A stretch of DNA of 64,000 bases, taken from Terriglobia bacterium. GTDB taxonomy: Bacteria; Acidobacteriota; Terriglobia; Terriglobales; Acidobacteriaceae. The stretch is taken from assembly GCA_020072815.1 (NCBI GenBank), contig JAIQGE010000004.1, forward strand, positions 124,001 to 188,000. Reading direction: 5' to 3'. The notes under the pieces were generated by a model. That model saw only the letters and a program-made list of their open reading frames with translations. It ran no database searches and was not told where the DNA came from. The stretch's first letter is position 1, and each line of letters begins with the position of its first letter. Positions 15,641-24,612 of this stretch are shown here, piece by piece. A program made the position numbers and the translations under genes.

Positions 15641-18600
15641 TGTTTGGCTCCGTGCAGACACTTAACGAGATCGTCGAACTTCATTTTGTTGTTGTCAAAA
15701 GAGTTCTGATAAGCTGCTGCATCGTCAGAAACACTGTTACTTCTATAGTTGCCAATGCCTCCGTTGTAAACCGACGCAGCATCACTCTCAGGAACATCAT
15801 ATTTGTTGAGAACCAAGGCATAATAGTTTGCTGCAGCAAGCAGATTGTCATCGAAATCGTTCCGATAATTCCCCGGCGAAACACCATGCCGCGAGAGGTC
15901 CCTTGCGACGATTGGCCGAACCTGTAACGGGCCACGCTCACCTTTTGGTCCCGTCGTCCATTTGCCGTTCTTCGCCCACCCGGTGACGTTGAAATGGGAT
16001 TCGTTATCCCACAATGCCAGCAGGGCGCTTGTCTCAATACCGGCCTGTTCTGCTGCAGCCTGAGCCTCATAGAAATCTGAAACGGTGAGATTCTCTTTTG
16101 CGTAATCGTCGCCGAACTTGTCTAAACAATACGTCCAAAGGTCACGGAGTTTTCGAGCGGCTGAGTTGCCCTCACCACCCCCTCCGCCACCAGCTCCGTC
16201 ACCGCCTTCATCGTCGCCGCCGCGCCCTCCCTCGTCGGTGTCCCAACATCCTAATGTCTCCACTAGATCCCAGGTCTCCCCGCCGTCGTCGCTGTGAAAG
16301 TGCCCTAAACAGACGACGAACAAGCCCATCGGATCAGCGAGATTTATTGGATCGTTGGCAGCGTACGCATAGCGATTGAGGCTCTGCGGAGCGCGTTGCT
16401 TCCCGCCCAGCAAATCGGGACTCATGAATCTCCCCTGGCCGGAAGCATAATAACGGAACATGGCGTAATCAAGGCCTGTCTCTCCCGTTCCAGAGTCGCG
16501 TTCAAAACTGGTGAATTTCCACTTGTCCGCTGTCCCCGTCTCATACCACGCTTCTCCAAAAGGGAAATGTCCAAATGTCCGTATGCGAACCCCTGTCTTG
16601 TCCGTCTCCGCGCGGTTGGAGAGATGGTCGGGATGGTGATAGGTAGTATTGGTTCCGGCAATGGTGGCCAGCAATTGCGATCCAGCGTAAACATACTCGC
16701 TGCTTGGCGTAGTGCTGCCGTTGACGTATTCCGCAATCGGTTTGCTTCCGGAGTAAATGTAAACCGTGGTGGTTGAGCCAGCAACTTTCTTGATGCGGAG
16801 CGTGCCGAAATACGTGTACGAGGGTGGTCCGGCATTGATCTTGGTCAGGCGGTTGGCGCCGTCATAGCTGTAATGATGGGTGCCCGCAGGACAAGTTCCC
16901 TCGTCAAGCAGATTGCCGGCTGCATCGTAACAATAGCCAATGATGCGGTTGGTGTTCGAATCGATGGCAAACTGTGGCTGGCCGATCGTGACATTGCCCC
17001 CGACAAGCGTCTGCAAGGTCCGGTTGCCCAGGCGATCATAGGCCCATTGCAGGCTCCAGGTCCCCGCGGTGGAGTTGACGGTGGTGGTGTGGGCCGTGCT
17101 CAGCCGGCCCCAGTTGTCGTAGGTAAAGTTCTCCGACTTGGTCGGGTCCTCCACGCCCGGCGAGGTGTAATAATGCACCGCCTGAATCTGCCCGTTGTTG
17201 CCCGGCACCCCGGTGGTGTAGTCGTAGGCCAGATTCAGCATGTCGGTTGAGCCCTTAAAGTAGCGCAGCGTAGCGACCTGCAGGTGGTCGTTATAACTGA
17301 ACGTGCCCTGGACGCCGTTGCCCATCGTGAGCCCCAGGGTCTCGCCCGCGGCGTTGTAGGTGAGGCCGTTCAGATATGTCGTTCCTGTCGTACACGTGCT
17401 GCCGGACGCGCCGACCGCGCACAAACGCCCCATGGCATCGTAATTCTGCGTGACTACCCGGTTGCTGGGGTATGTGATCGAGCTCAGATCGCTGGCGAGG
17501 TTGTAAGCGTATTGCACCAGATAGGTTGTGCTGTCAATGACGTGGCTGATGCTCTTGATCCGGCCAAAATTGTCATAGGTGAAGGTCTGCGAATTGGTTG
17601 GACCTTCAAGGATCTTGGTCAGGCGACCCAGGGCGAAGGCTGTCTGGCCTCCGGTGTCGTATTGATAGGTCACTGACGGCGTGCCATCGCTGTAGGCAAC
17701 GCCGATAGGCCGATTGATGCCGTCATAGCTGAAAGTCTTCAACACGCCGCGCGCATCCTGGATTTGGCACGGCAAGCCTGGCTCGACGGCGCAAGTGGCT
17801 CCGCCTGAGTCCGTGTAATAAGTTGTCACCGTACCCGATTCCGGCGTGGTCGAGCTGGTGACCCGGCCCAGGCTGTCATAGGCGTAGCTGCGCGGCTGGC
17901 CGGTGACGGGCTGCCCATTCACGAGCTGCATGGCTGCCTGCGAAACCGACGTAAGGTTGCTCAGGGCGTCATAGCCGTACGTTGTGACGATGGGGCGGTT
18001 CAGGTTGGGTGAACTTTGGGCGACGGCATCCAAGCCTCCGGTGAGAGTAACGCCGGAGGGGGTGGCGGAGAACGATGGCCCGCCAAAATCGGCGGGGTCG
18101 TTGGTGGCGGAAGAGGCAGAAAGAGAATAGTCACCTAGAACCCCCGCCTGCCGGGCGGTGAGGTTGACAGTGCTTCCCGAGGCAGTGGCATCCACCGGAG
18201 CGGTCCCATCATTGTGGAACGCCAAGGCCAAGGCGCTCGCAATTGTGCCCGGAGTGTCGGTCTGGCCATAAGCGTAGCTCTTGGTCACGCCGTTCACAGT
18301 AATAGAGACCGTTCCCGTGTCCCAGAATCTGCCGACACAGAAATTTCTTATTACGTTCGTGCAGCCGAAACGTTCGCTGCCCGAAATCGTAACCGAGCCG
18401 GTCGCGTGCACGGCGTCCCCCCATCCGGGCTCGTCCACTTCAATCATACGACCTAGAGCGTCGGTAAAGGTCCTACGCTGTTTGCCTGCTGGGTCGGTGA
18501 TGGTCACCGCGTTGCCGGAGTATTGGTACTGCATGGCTCCAGCGCTAGGGGGGGTGACCTGCTTGACGCGTCCCAGTGCGTCATAGCTGAACGTGGTGTT

Positions 18601-20907
18601 GGCGACAGCACCGGCCGGCGCAAAGGGATTGGATGCCAGGGTTTTCTGCCAGAGCTTGTCATAGCCATAGATCACGCTGCTGACTACAGTTGCCCCATTC
18701 TTGTAGTCAACCCGCATCACATGGCCTAAACCATCCAAAGTGCTGACGGAGGTGGCGCTATTGGCGGTGCTGGAGCTGGTGACCGCGGGCGAGGCGGCGG
18801 CATCGTCAAAAGCGGTATTGATCTGAACTTGCGTGGCGCCTTGTGGCGGCAAAAGCACCTGCGTTGAACGTTTCATGGAATCATACTGATAGTTGGTGAC
18901 CTGGTTATTTTCGTCTGTGCTGTTGAGCAGCAGGTTATTATCGGGGTTATAGGCGTAGCTGGTAGTAAACTGCGGGCCCCCGCTGGGCCCGCGCACGATT
19001 GAGTCCGGAGCAGAGTATTGTGTGACACTACTGAAGTTGAAGACCTTCTGATTGCAGCAGTCCAATTGCGCCGCGCGTAGGTTTCCCAGCGTGTCATAGG
19101 TAAAATTGCGGGTCACGGGGCCGGTACCTCCCGCAGCGTTGGAATAGCGCGTAACCGAAGTGAGATTGCCACGAATATTAAATCCAGCACCGTAGGCAAT
19201 GTCGTCATGATTGGCTGCCCCTGTGACCGAAAGCGGCGATGTAGCGTCGTAAGCGAGATCCGTGCGAGCCAAGACATTCCCCTGGCCGTCCTTCACCAAG
19301 ACCTGCGTGGGCAAATTGACGATGTGTGGAGCGCCGGTATTCGCCGCATTCAAGTAGCTGATAACTGTGTGACGCTTCAGTTGCAAGCCAAAGTCATACT
19401 CTGAAATATCACTGACATTGTCAAAGAAATCATAACCGTACTGGACGGACGACTGCTGTCCGGTATCATTCAACGTGGTTGTAAGACTTCCCACAACTGT
19501 GCTCCCAAGGAAGGGCGTACTGGTCCATGAATACGTGAACGTGCGCAGAAGAGTGTTGGCACTGTCTTTTTCTTGAACCGATGAGGCCAACCCCGTGCCT
19601 GGGTCAAGATTTGTGATGCTGCTATTGCCCAGCGGATCGGTAACCGCCATGGTGGTTACTGCGCCAGTATCGTCTTTCGTGATGGCATAGGTCCAGACGG
19701 AAGCGCTGCCGGCCGTGCCATCAGGAGAAATGGCCTGCTGCGTATATGCGGGCGCATCTGTGAGCGCTCCCTGGCTGGCTAGAGGGTAGTTGTAACTAAC
19801 GTAGCTCCTGGTAACGCCGGTTGCGCTCAGATTCTCAATCTTGGTGATGATTCCCCAGTCACCATAGGTAAATCTGTAACCGGTTGAGTTGGGATACGTG
19901 CATCCGGTCAATACGGTTATCTGACTCGGCGTGGGAGTCCCTTGGACAGTAAGGCTTGGAGCAAAGCTGTACCAAGTTTGATTGCTGGCATAAGGAGCGC
20001 CCCAGGTGAATGTTGCATAAGTCTTGGTTCCCGAAGGATGGAGCGCTTGCGTAAGGCTCGTGAGATGGGCAGAACCATCATAGTTGAAATTAATCACACG
20101 GCCCAGGCTGTCACTCACCGTTGCGATCAATTGATCGTGGCCGCTCAAGTAGGTGATGGAAAAATAATTGCCGTTGGAATCTCTCACCCAAACGGGCCTA
20201 AGCAAATTCGCATTTGAGGGGAATTGCTGGTATTGCACCATTGTTCCGTTCTTGTACGTCAAGATATTGCTTCCGCTCAAATCAAAAACGATGTTGCTTC
20301 CGTCTGTCGAATTAAAAACAGCTGAACCCTGTAACGGAAGAGCGCGCTTGGTTCCATCGCCCTCAGTAAGAATGACCTCTGTGCCAGGGATCACCTCGAT
20401 ATAGCCAAAATCCAGACGAAATCCGTAGCTTGGGAAATCACGGTCAGCATTGAATGTTATCGTGCTGCCCACAGTATCTACATCCCATATCCTGCTGTTG
20501 TAATAGAGATTGAGCACCAGGTCCATGCCGGCGCGTCCAGGCAATCTTAGAATCGGGATGGTGTAGTTGTAGCTCTGGCTACCAATCACGGTGGTATTGC
20601 CGGCAAGACCGGCAGCGGCACGCACCTGTGTTCGCGCGACAATAGGGCTGGAATAGCCTCGAGCGTTGCGAATACTCGAGCGCGCCATGGCCGCTCCGGA
20701 ATAGAGAGGCCCGCTGGTGTCTGGCGTGCACATCACGTCGCACACGGGCGCCTGCGCGCGAACGTGCGTGGCGAAGAAGGTCGAAATCATTAATACAGCG
20801 CACAGCCAGAGACGAGAAGGCGTCGTCCAGTAGCTTCTGGCCGCCTGTGCGGCAGCTGCATCAGAGGATGGTAATGCCAACGACACGACAAGATTGAATC
20901 TATGCAT
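15637..20907 (-). CDS. Exported RHS/YD-repeat protein with C-terminal lytic-transglycosylase-like domain
   Basis: 1756 residues. It begins with a Sec-type signal after a ~30-residue N-region (RLWLCAVLMISTFFATHVRAQA). GGAAGGA lies 6 bases before the ATG. The middle contains about a dozen YD repeats (YDSLGRV, YDNWGRL, YDAAGNL and others) and an RHS core that ends at the conserved junction LADPMGL (~1530). After this comes an acidic Gly-rich linker, then a ~170-residue domain. That domain has WDNESHFN (likely catalytic Glu near 1636), GPLQV (1659-1663), NLLAAANYYALVL and VYNGGIGNY (1713-1721), the motif order of SLT/lysozyme-like transglycosylases. RHS proteins encapsulate and deliver variable C-terminal toxins; here the cargo would cut peptidoglycan. 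The following gene overlaps it by 4 bases and may encode immunity. Confidence 0.88.
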   Translation of the reverse strand: MHRFNLVVSLALPSSDAAAAQAARSYWTTPSRLWLCAVLMISTFFATHVRAQAPVCDVMCTPDTSGPLYSGAAMARSSIRNARGYSSPIVARTQVRAAAGLAGNTTVIGSQSYNYTIPILRLPGRAGMDLVLNLYYNSRIWDVDTVGSTITFNADRDFPSYGFRLDFGYIEVIPGTEVILTEGDGTKRALPLQGSAVFNSTDGSNIVFDLSGSNILTYKNGTMVQYQQFPSNANLLRPVWVRDSNGNYFSITYLSGHDQLIATVSDSLGRVINFNYDGSAHLTSLTQALHPSGTKTYATFTWGAPYASNQTWYSFAPSLTVQGTPTPSQITVLTGCTYPNSTGYRFTYGDWGIITKIENLSATGVTRSYVSYNYPLASQGALTDAPAYTQQAISPDGTAGSASVWTYAITKDDTGAVTTMAVTDPLGNSSITNLDPGTGLASSVQEKDSANTLLRTFTYSWTSTPFLGSTVVGSLTTTLNDTGQQSSVQYGYDFFDNVSDISEYDFGLQLKRHTVISYLNAANTGAPHIVNLPTQVLVKDGQGNVLARTDLAYDATSPLSVTGAANHDDIAYGAGFNIRGNLTSVTRYSNAAGGTGPVTRNFTYDTLGNLRAAQLDCCNQKVFNFSSVTQYSAPDSIVRGPSGGPQFTTSYAYNPDNNLLLNSTDENNQVTNYQYDSMKRSTQVLLPPQGATQVQINTAFDDAAASPAVTSSSTANSATSVSTLDGLGHVMRVDYKNGATVVSSVIYGYDKLWQKTLASNPFAPAGAVANTTFSYDALGRVKQVTPPSAGAMQYQYSGNAVTITDPAGKQRRTFTDALGRMIEVDEPGWGDAVHATGSVTISGSERFGCTNVIRNFCVGRFWDTGTVSITVNGVTKSYAYGQTDTPGTIASALALAFHNDGTAPVDATASGSTVNLTARQAGVLGDYSLSASSATNDPADFGGPSFSATPSGVTLTGGLDAVAQSSPNLNRPIVTTYGYDALSNLTSVSQAAMQLVNGQPVTGQPRSYAYDSLGRVTSSTTPESGTVTTYYTDSGGATCAVEPGLPCQIQDARGVLKTFSYDGINRPIGVAYSDGTPSVTYQYDTGGQTAFALGRLTKILEGPTNSQTFTYDNFGRIKSISHVIDSTTYLVQYAYNLASDLSSITYPSNRVVTQNYDAMGRLCAVGASGSTCTTGTTYLNGLTYNAAGETLGLTMGNGVQGTFSYNDHLQVATLRYFKGSTDMLNLAYDYTTGVPGNNGQIQAVHYYTSPGVEDPTKSENFTYDNWGRLSTAHTTTVNSTAGTWSLQWAYDRLGNRTLQTLVGGNVTIGQPQFAIDSNTNRIIGYCYDAAGNLLDEGTCPAGTHHYSYDGANRLTKINAGPPSYTYFGTLRIKKVAGSTTTVYIYSGSKPIAEYVNGSTTPSSEYVYAGSQLLATIAGTNTTYHHPDHLSNRAETDKTGVRIRTFGHFPFGEAWYETGTADKWKFTSFERDSGTGETGLDYAMFRYYASGQGRFMSPDLLGGKQRAPQSLNRYAYAANDPINLADPMGLFVVCLGHFHSDDGGETWDLVETLGCWDTDEGGRGGDDEGGDGAGGGGGGEGNSAARKLRDLWTYCLDKFGDDYAKENLTVSDFYEAQAAAEQAGIETSALLALWDNESHFNVTGWAKNGKWTTGPKGERGPLQVRPIVARDLSRHGVSPGNYRNDFDDNLLAAANYYALVLNKYDVPESDAASVYNGGIGNYRSNSVSDDAAAYQNSFDNNKMKFDDLVKCLHGAKQ

Positions 20908-21538
20908 AAACTATCCTTCCCGACAAGGACATCTATCAAACCAATGACGCGATGTTTATAGGTCATGTGTTGAGATCGTGCAAGTAAAATGGTTCGCAAA
21001 AGTATAGTTAGCATCTGGAAATTCCCGTATTGGGAAAGTTAAGTTTCGCCAAACGATAAGCGCGAAAAGACACTCGTCGCATGAACGGTCTTTTTCTGAA
21101 CAGGGCCGCTTGCGGGCTCGTGATCTGTCCCTGGAAAGAAGCACTCAGCCAATCAGTCAAAACAACTGAGCGGAAAACGAAAGCCGCTGCTAGTCTGGAT
21201 GTACTAGTTCGTGCTTGATTCGCTCATAGAAACGCGCTATCATGGGCCGTGCCTTAGGGTGTGAGCGGTGTTTAGATCTTTGAAAATAAAGTAGGTAGCA
21301 AAAACCGGCAGGTAGTTGGTGCTTAGTATTTGGTAATTGGCGAAAGCTGTGACCCTCAGCCGATTGTTGGGTGACCTTCCACCCCGCCACGCGAAGCGCG
21401 TAGACGGGGGCCCCGGCTTGGGTGTAATTGGGTGAAACGGGGGTAGGGTACCCCCCCCCCAACGCTCAAACCCACGCCAAACTGCGATGAGTCGCGTAAA
21501 CCTTTTAGAATCCTAGATGACGTGGGTGGGGGGTAGCC
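20908..21538. other. 630-bp intergenic region with two repeat types
   Basis: No convincing gene lies in this gap between two same-direction genes. It holds the RHS gene's ribosome-binding site, a run of heptad-like units (TTGGTGC TTAGTAT TTGGTAA TTGGCGA, about 21328-21356), a 10-base C-run at 21451-21460, and a 42-bp sequence at 21468-21509 that recurs near 48.4 kb. Confidence 0.6.
21468..21509. repeat. Dispersed 42-bp intergenic repeat, copy 1
   Basis: The segment beginning AAACCCACGCCAAA and ending CCTTTTAGA matches 36 of 42 positions at 48404-48445. The most conserved part is GTCGCGTAA. In both places it lies beside a homopolymeric G/C tract (C10 just before it here). Confidence 0.7.
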
Positions 21539-23965
21539 CTACTCATACCGCAGCGCCACCATGGGGTCCACTTTGGTCGCAGTGCGTGCCGGGATGAAGC
21601 TGGCGGCCAGGGTCACCGCTGCCAGCAGCACGGTGACGATGGCGAAGATTGCCGGGTCCCAGGCATTCACCTGGAAGAGCAGGCTGCGCGCCAGAGTCGC
21701 CGCTGCGATGCCGCCGGCCATGCCGATCACTACGCCGGGAACGATCAGTCGCACGCCCTGCAGCAGCACCATCTGGAGAACGTTGCTGCGTTGCGCGCCC
21801 AGGGCCATGCGGATGCCGATTTCCTGCGTCCGCTGGCTCACCGAATACGCCACCAGGCCGTACAGCCCGATGCTGCCCAGAACGAGCGCCATGACGGCGA
21901 AGAGTCCGGCCAGCCACGCCGGGTAACGATGGAAGAACGCCACCGGCGACCGCTGGATGAAATCTTCCATGGACTGTTCCTGAAAGGTGACCACGTTGGA
22001 ATCAAGCTGGCGGATGGCTGCCTGGGTTTGCGGGATGGACGCTGCCGCGTCCTGTTGCGAGCGCACCACCAGGTACAGGAAAGAGCTGGCGTCTTGCAGG
22101 TAGGGCGTGTAAATCGCCGGCAGCGGCGCGGCGTCAAGCTGGGCTTCCTTGATGTCGCGCACCACACCGATGACTTCGCGCGGCTTCTCCTTATCGGAGT
22201 AAGTAAAGCGGACCTGCTGGACCACCGGGTCCAGGCCCTTCATGAACATGTCAGCGAAGGTCTTGTTGACGATGACTCGCTGCGGCGCCTGGGCGTTGTC
22301 AGACTCATTGAACCAGCGTCCGGCCAGCAGTTGCGCCTGTAGAGTTTGAAAATAATGCGTGTCCACCGACCGCCTGTTGGCTTCAAATCCCTGCCCGGTA
22401 AACGGCTGCCCGACCACCACCACGTTGGAGGTGTTGCCCTGGCCGATCGGCAGCGTTGAAGTGATCCCGGCGGATTGCACGCCGGGCAAGGACTGCAGTC
22501 GGTCCATAAGAGTCCGGTAGAAGGCAATTTGCTGGGCATCCGTCTTGTACTGCGCGGAAGGCATGACTACGGCCATGCTGGTGAGGTTGCGGTAGTTGAA
22601 GCCGGTGTCCACTTGCAGCAAGCGGTAAAAACTCTTGCCCAGCACGCCGGCGCCGAACAGCAGCACCATGGAGACGGCAACTTCAGCCACCACGAGCGAA
22701 GATGCAAAACGCCGCCAACCCGCGGATTGCGAACCGCGCGCGCCGTCGCGAAAGGCATCGTGGATGTGTTTTCCGGAAAGCTGGAAGGCCGGCGCCAGCG
22801 CAAACAGCACTCCGGTCAGCAGCGCGACCACCAGCGCGAACAGCAGCACGCTCCAGTCAATGGTCATCATCTTTATATACGGCATGCTGTTCAGGAGCGC
22901 TTGCGGAATGGCCGCGACAAATCCTCTGACCATCCACTCGGCCAGCACCACGCCCAGAGTTGCGCCGGTCAGCGAAAGCAGAATGCCTTCGGTAAGCATC
23001 TGCCGCACCAGGCGCCAGCGGCTGGCGCCCAACGCGGTGCGCACGGCCACCTCCCGCCGGCGGGAGAGCGCGCGCGCCAGCAGCAGGTTAGCCACGTTGG
23101 AGCAGGCAATCATCAGCAGCAGCGCCACCGCGCCCAGCAAAAGGAGGAGAATCGGCCGGATCTGTCCAACGATGACTTCATTCAGCGGAACCAGCGCCGT
23201 CCGCAATTTGGTGTTGGAGGCCGGATATTGTCGTTCCAGGCCTTCCATGACTACTTTCATCCCGGCAGCGGCTTTCTCCTGCGAGACTCCGGGCTTCAGC
23301 CGGGCGACCACGTTCAGCCAGTGCAGGTTGCGGCGGTCGCGCAGCCCATCCGTGGCATGCAGCGTTTGCCACAGGTCAGGATCCGCTACCGGCGCAAAAT
23401 GGAAATTGGCGGGCAGCACGCCGATGATGGTGACCTGACTGCGGCCCAGGGTAACAACCCGCCCGATTACGTCCCTTTTGCCGCCAAAATGTTTTTGCCA
23501 GAAGCCATAACTGAGAATCGTGGTCTCGGGCGCGGAGGCCAGGTCTTCACCCGGCTGAAAATCGCGGCCCAGAATCGGCTTCACGCCCAGCGTGGAAAAG
23601 AAATCGTCACTGACAACCGCGGAAGGAAGGACCACCGGCGCACCCTCTCCGCGCAGCACGGTGCCACCGCCGCCGTAGCCAGCTATGGAGGAGAAAACCT
23701 GGTTCTGCTGCTTCCAATCCAGGTAGTCAGGATAAGAAGCTTCAAACTGCGAAGCCACGGTCTGCTCCCGCGTGTCATAGATCGCCACCAGTTGCTGCGA
23801 ATCCTTGTACGGCAGCGGACGGATCAGCGTGGCGTCCACGAAGGTGAAGATCGCCACATTGGCGGCGATGCCCACCGCCAAGGTGATCACCGCCGTGACG
23901 GTGAAGCGCGGCGACTTCCATAACGTACGCAGTCCGTAACGCAAGTCTTGCAGCACGGTTTCCAT
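21539..23965 (-). CDS. ADOP-type ABC transporter permease (MacB/FtsX family)
   Basis: 808 residues with the hallmarks of acidobacterial duplicated orphan permeases: METVLQDLRYGLRTLWKSPRFT, then a first membrane helix, a large MacB-like periplasmic domain (FSSIAGYGGGG..., LGVKPILGRDF), three central helices with the NVANLLLARA motif, a second periplasmic domain, and a final helix bundle (GLVAYSVSQRTQEIGIRMALGA, DPMVALRYE). MacB-like permeases pair with an ATPase to transport peptides or transmit mechanical force; no ATPase gene is adjacent, as is usual for this class. The ATG at 23965 fits the family start and has AAGGAG about 13 bases upstream; the frame extends 20 codons further. Substrate unknown. 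Confidence 0.9.
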   Translation of the reverse strand: METVLQDLRYGLRTLWKSPRFTVTAVITLAVGIAANVAIFTFVDATLIRPLPYKDSQQLVAIYDTREQTVASQFEASYPDYLDWKQQNQVFSSIAGYGGGGTVLRGEGAPVVLPSAVVSDDFFSTLGVKPILGRDFQPGEDLASAPETTILSYGFWQKHFGGKRDVIGRVVTLGRSQVTIIGVLPANFHFAPVADPDLWQTLHATDGLRDRRNLHWLNVVARLKPGVSQEKAAAGMKVVMEGLERQYPASNTKLRTALVPLNEVIVGQIRPILLLLLGAVALLLMIACSNVANLLLARALSRRREVAVRTALGASRWRLVRQMLTEGILLSLTGATLGVVLAEWMVRGFVAAIPQALLNSMPYIKMMTIDWSVLLFALVVALLTGVLFALAPAFQLSGKHIHDAFRDGARGSQSAGWRRFASSLVVAEVAVSMVLLFGAGVLGKSFYRLLQVDTGFNYRNLTSMAVVMPSAQYKTDAQQIAFYRTLMDRLQSLPGVQSAGITSTLPIGQGNTSNVVVVGQPFTGQGFEANRRSVDTHYFQTLQAQLLAGRWFNESDNAQAPQRVIVNKTFADMFMKGLDPVVQQVRFTYSDKEKPREVIGVVRDIKEAQLDAAPLPAIYTPYLQDASSFLYLVVRSQQDAAASIPQTQAAIRQLDSNVVTFQEQSMEDFIQRSPVAFFHRYPAWLAGLFAVMALVLGSIGLYGLVAYSVSQRTQEIGIRMALGAQRSNVLQMVLLQGVRLIVPGVVIGMAGGIAAATLARSLLFQVNAWDPAIFAIVTVLLAAVTLAASFIPARTATKVDPMVALRYE

Positions 23966-24231
23966 GATCGGCAACAGCTCCTTTTGAGCGAATGTGGCAA
24001 AAGCTGAAACAGGTACAGGAAGCAATCGGCGTTCCTTTTGCTTAGACGCAACAGGCTGCTGATTCGGTAGGAGATATGACGACTACACGATTGGTTGCCG
24101 GGCGCCAGCTATCCGCTCTTGAGCGCCGAGTGTTCGCAATCGAACAGCGCGAGCGACGGGGCCGGAATTTGGCTGGAATCCTGAATCCCGATTTCCCTTG
24201 CCCGAATCAAATCCGTTGAGGAACTTCAGAC

Positions 24232-24612
24232 ATGCCCCTGGTTCGCATTTCGCTGTTGGAAGGAAAACCCAAGTCGCACCACGAGCGCATTGGCGACGCT
24301 GTCCACCGCGCCATGGTGGAAATCATCAGCATCCCCGCGCAAGACCGCTTCCAGATCATCACCGAGCATGCAGCATCTGACTTTGTTTTCGACCCCAGCT
24401 ATCTCAATATCGCCCGCACCAACGCGCTGGTGATCATACAGATCACGCTGAGCGCCGGACGGACGGTGGAGGTCAAGAAGGCGCTCTACAAGCGCATTGT
24501 CGAATTGCTGGTCCAGGACGCCGGGCTGCGCAAGGAAGATGTGTTCATCAACCTGGTGGAAGTAGTGAAAGAGAACTGGTCGTTCGGCAACGGCGAAGCG
24601 CAGTACGCTTAG
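24232..24612 (+). CDS. Tautomerase-superfamily protein
   Basis: 126 residues starting MPLVRISLLEGK. Pro2 becomes the N-terminal proline after Met removal and is the catalytic base in the 4-oxalocrotonate tautomerase/MIF superfamily. The later part (ALVIIQITLSAGRTVEVKKALYKRIVELL, DVFINLVEVVKENWSFG) matches the longer tautomerase family of about 120-130 residues. GAGGAA precedes the ATG by 9 bases. The 3' end overlaps the end of convergent hutH by 4 bases. Substrate cannot be predicted; enolizable keto acids or halogenated acrylates are typical for the superfamily. Confidence 0.85.
   Translation: MPLVRISLLEGKPKSHHERIGDAVHRAMVEIISIPAQDRFQIITEHAASDFVFDPSYLNIARTNALVIIQITLSAGRTVEVKKALYKRIVELLVQDAGLRKEDVFINLVEVVKENWSFGNGEAQYA

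Noticed and set aside
21190-21462. 90-codon minus-strand frame in the gap before the ADOP gene
   Set aside because: It is composed of repeat sequence and the C-run; no family features.
22475-23923. 482-codon plus-strand open frame
   Set aside because: Antisense to the ADOP permease; composition artefact without motifs or ribosome-binding site.
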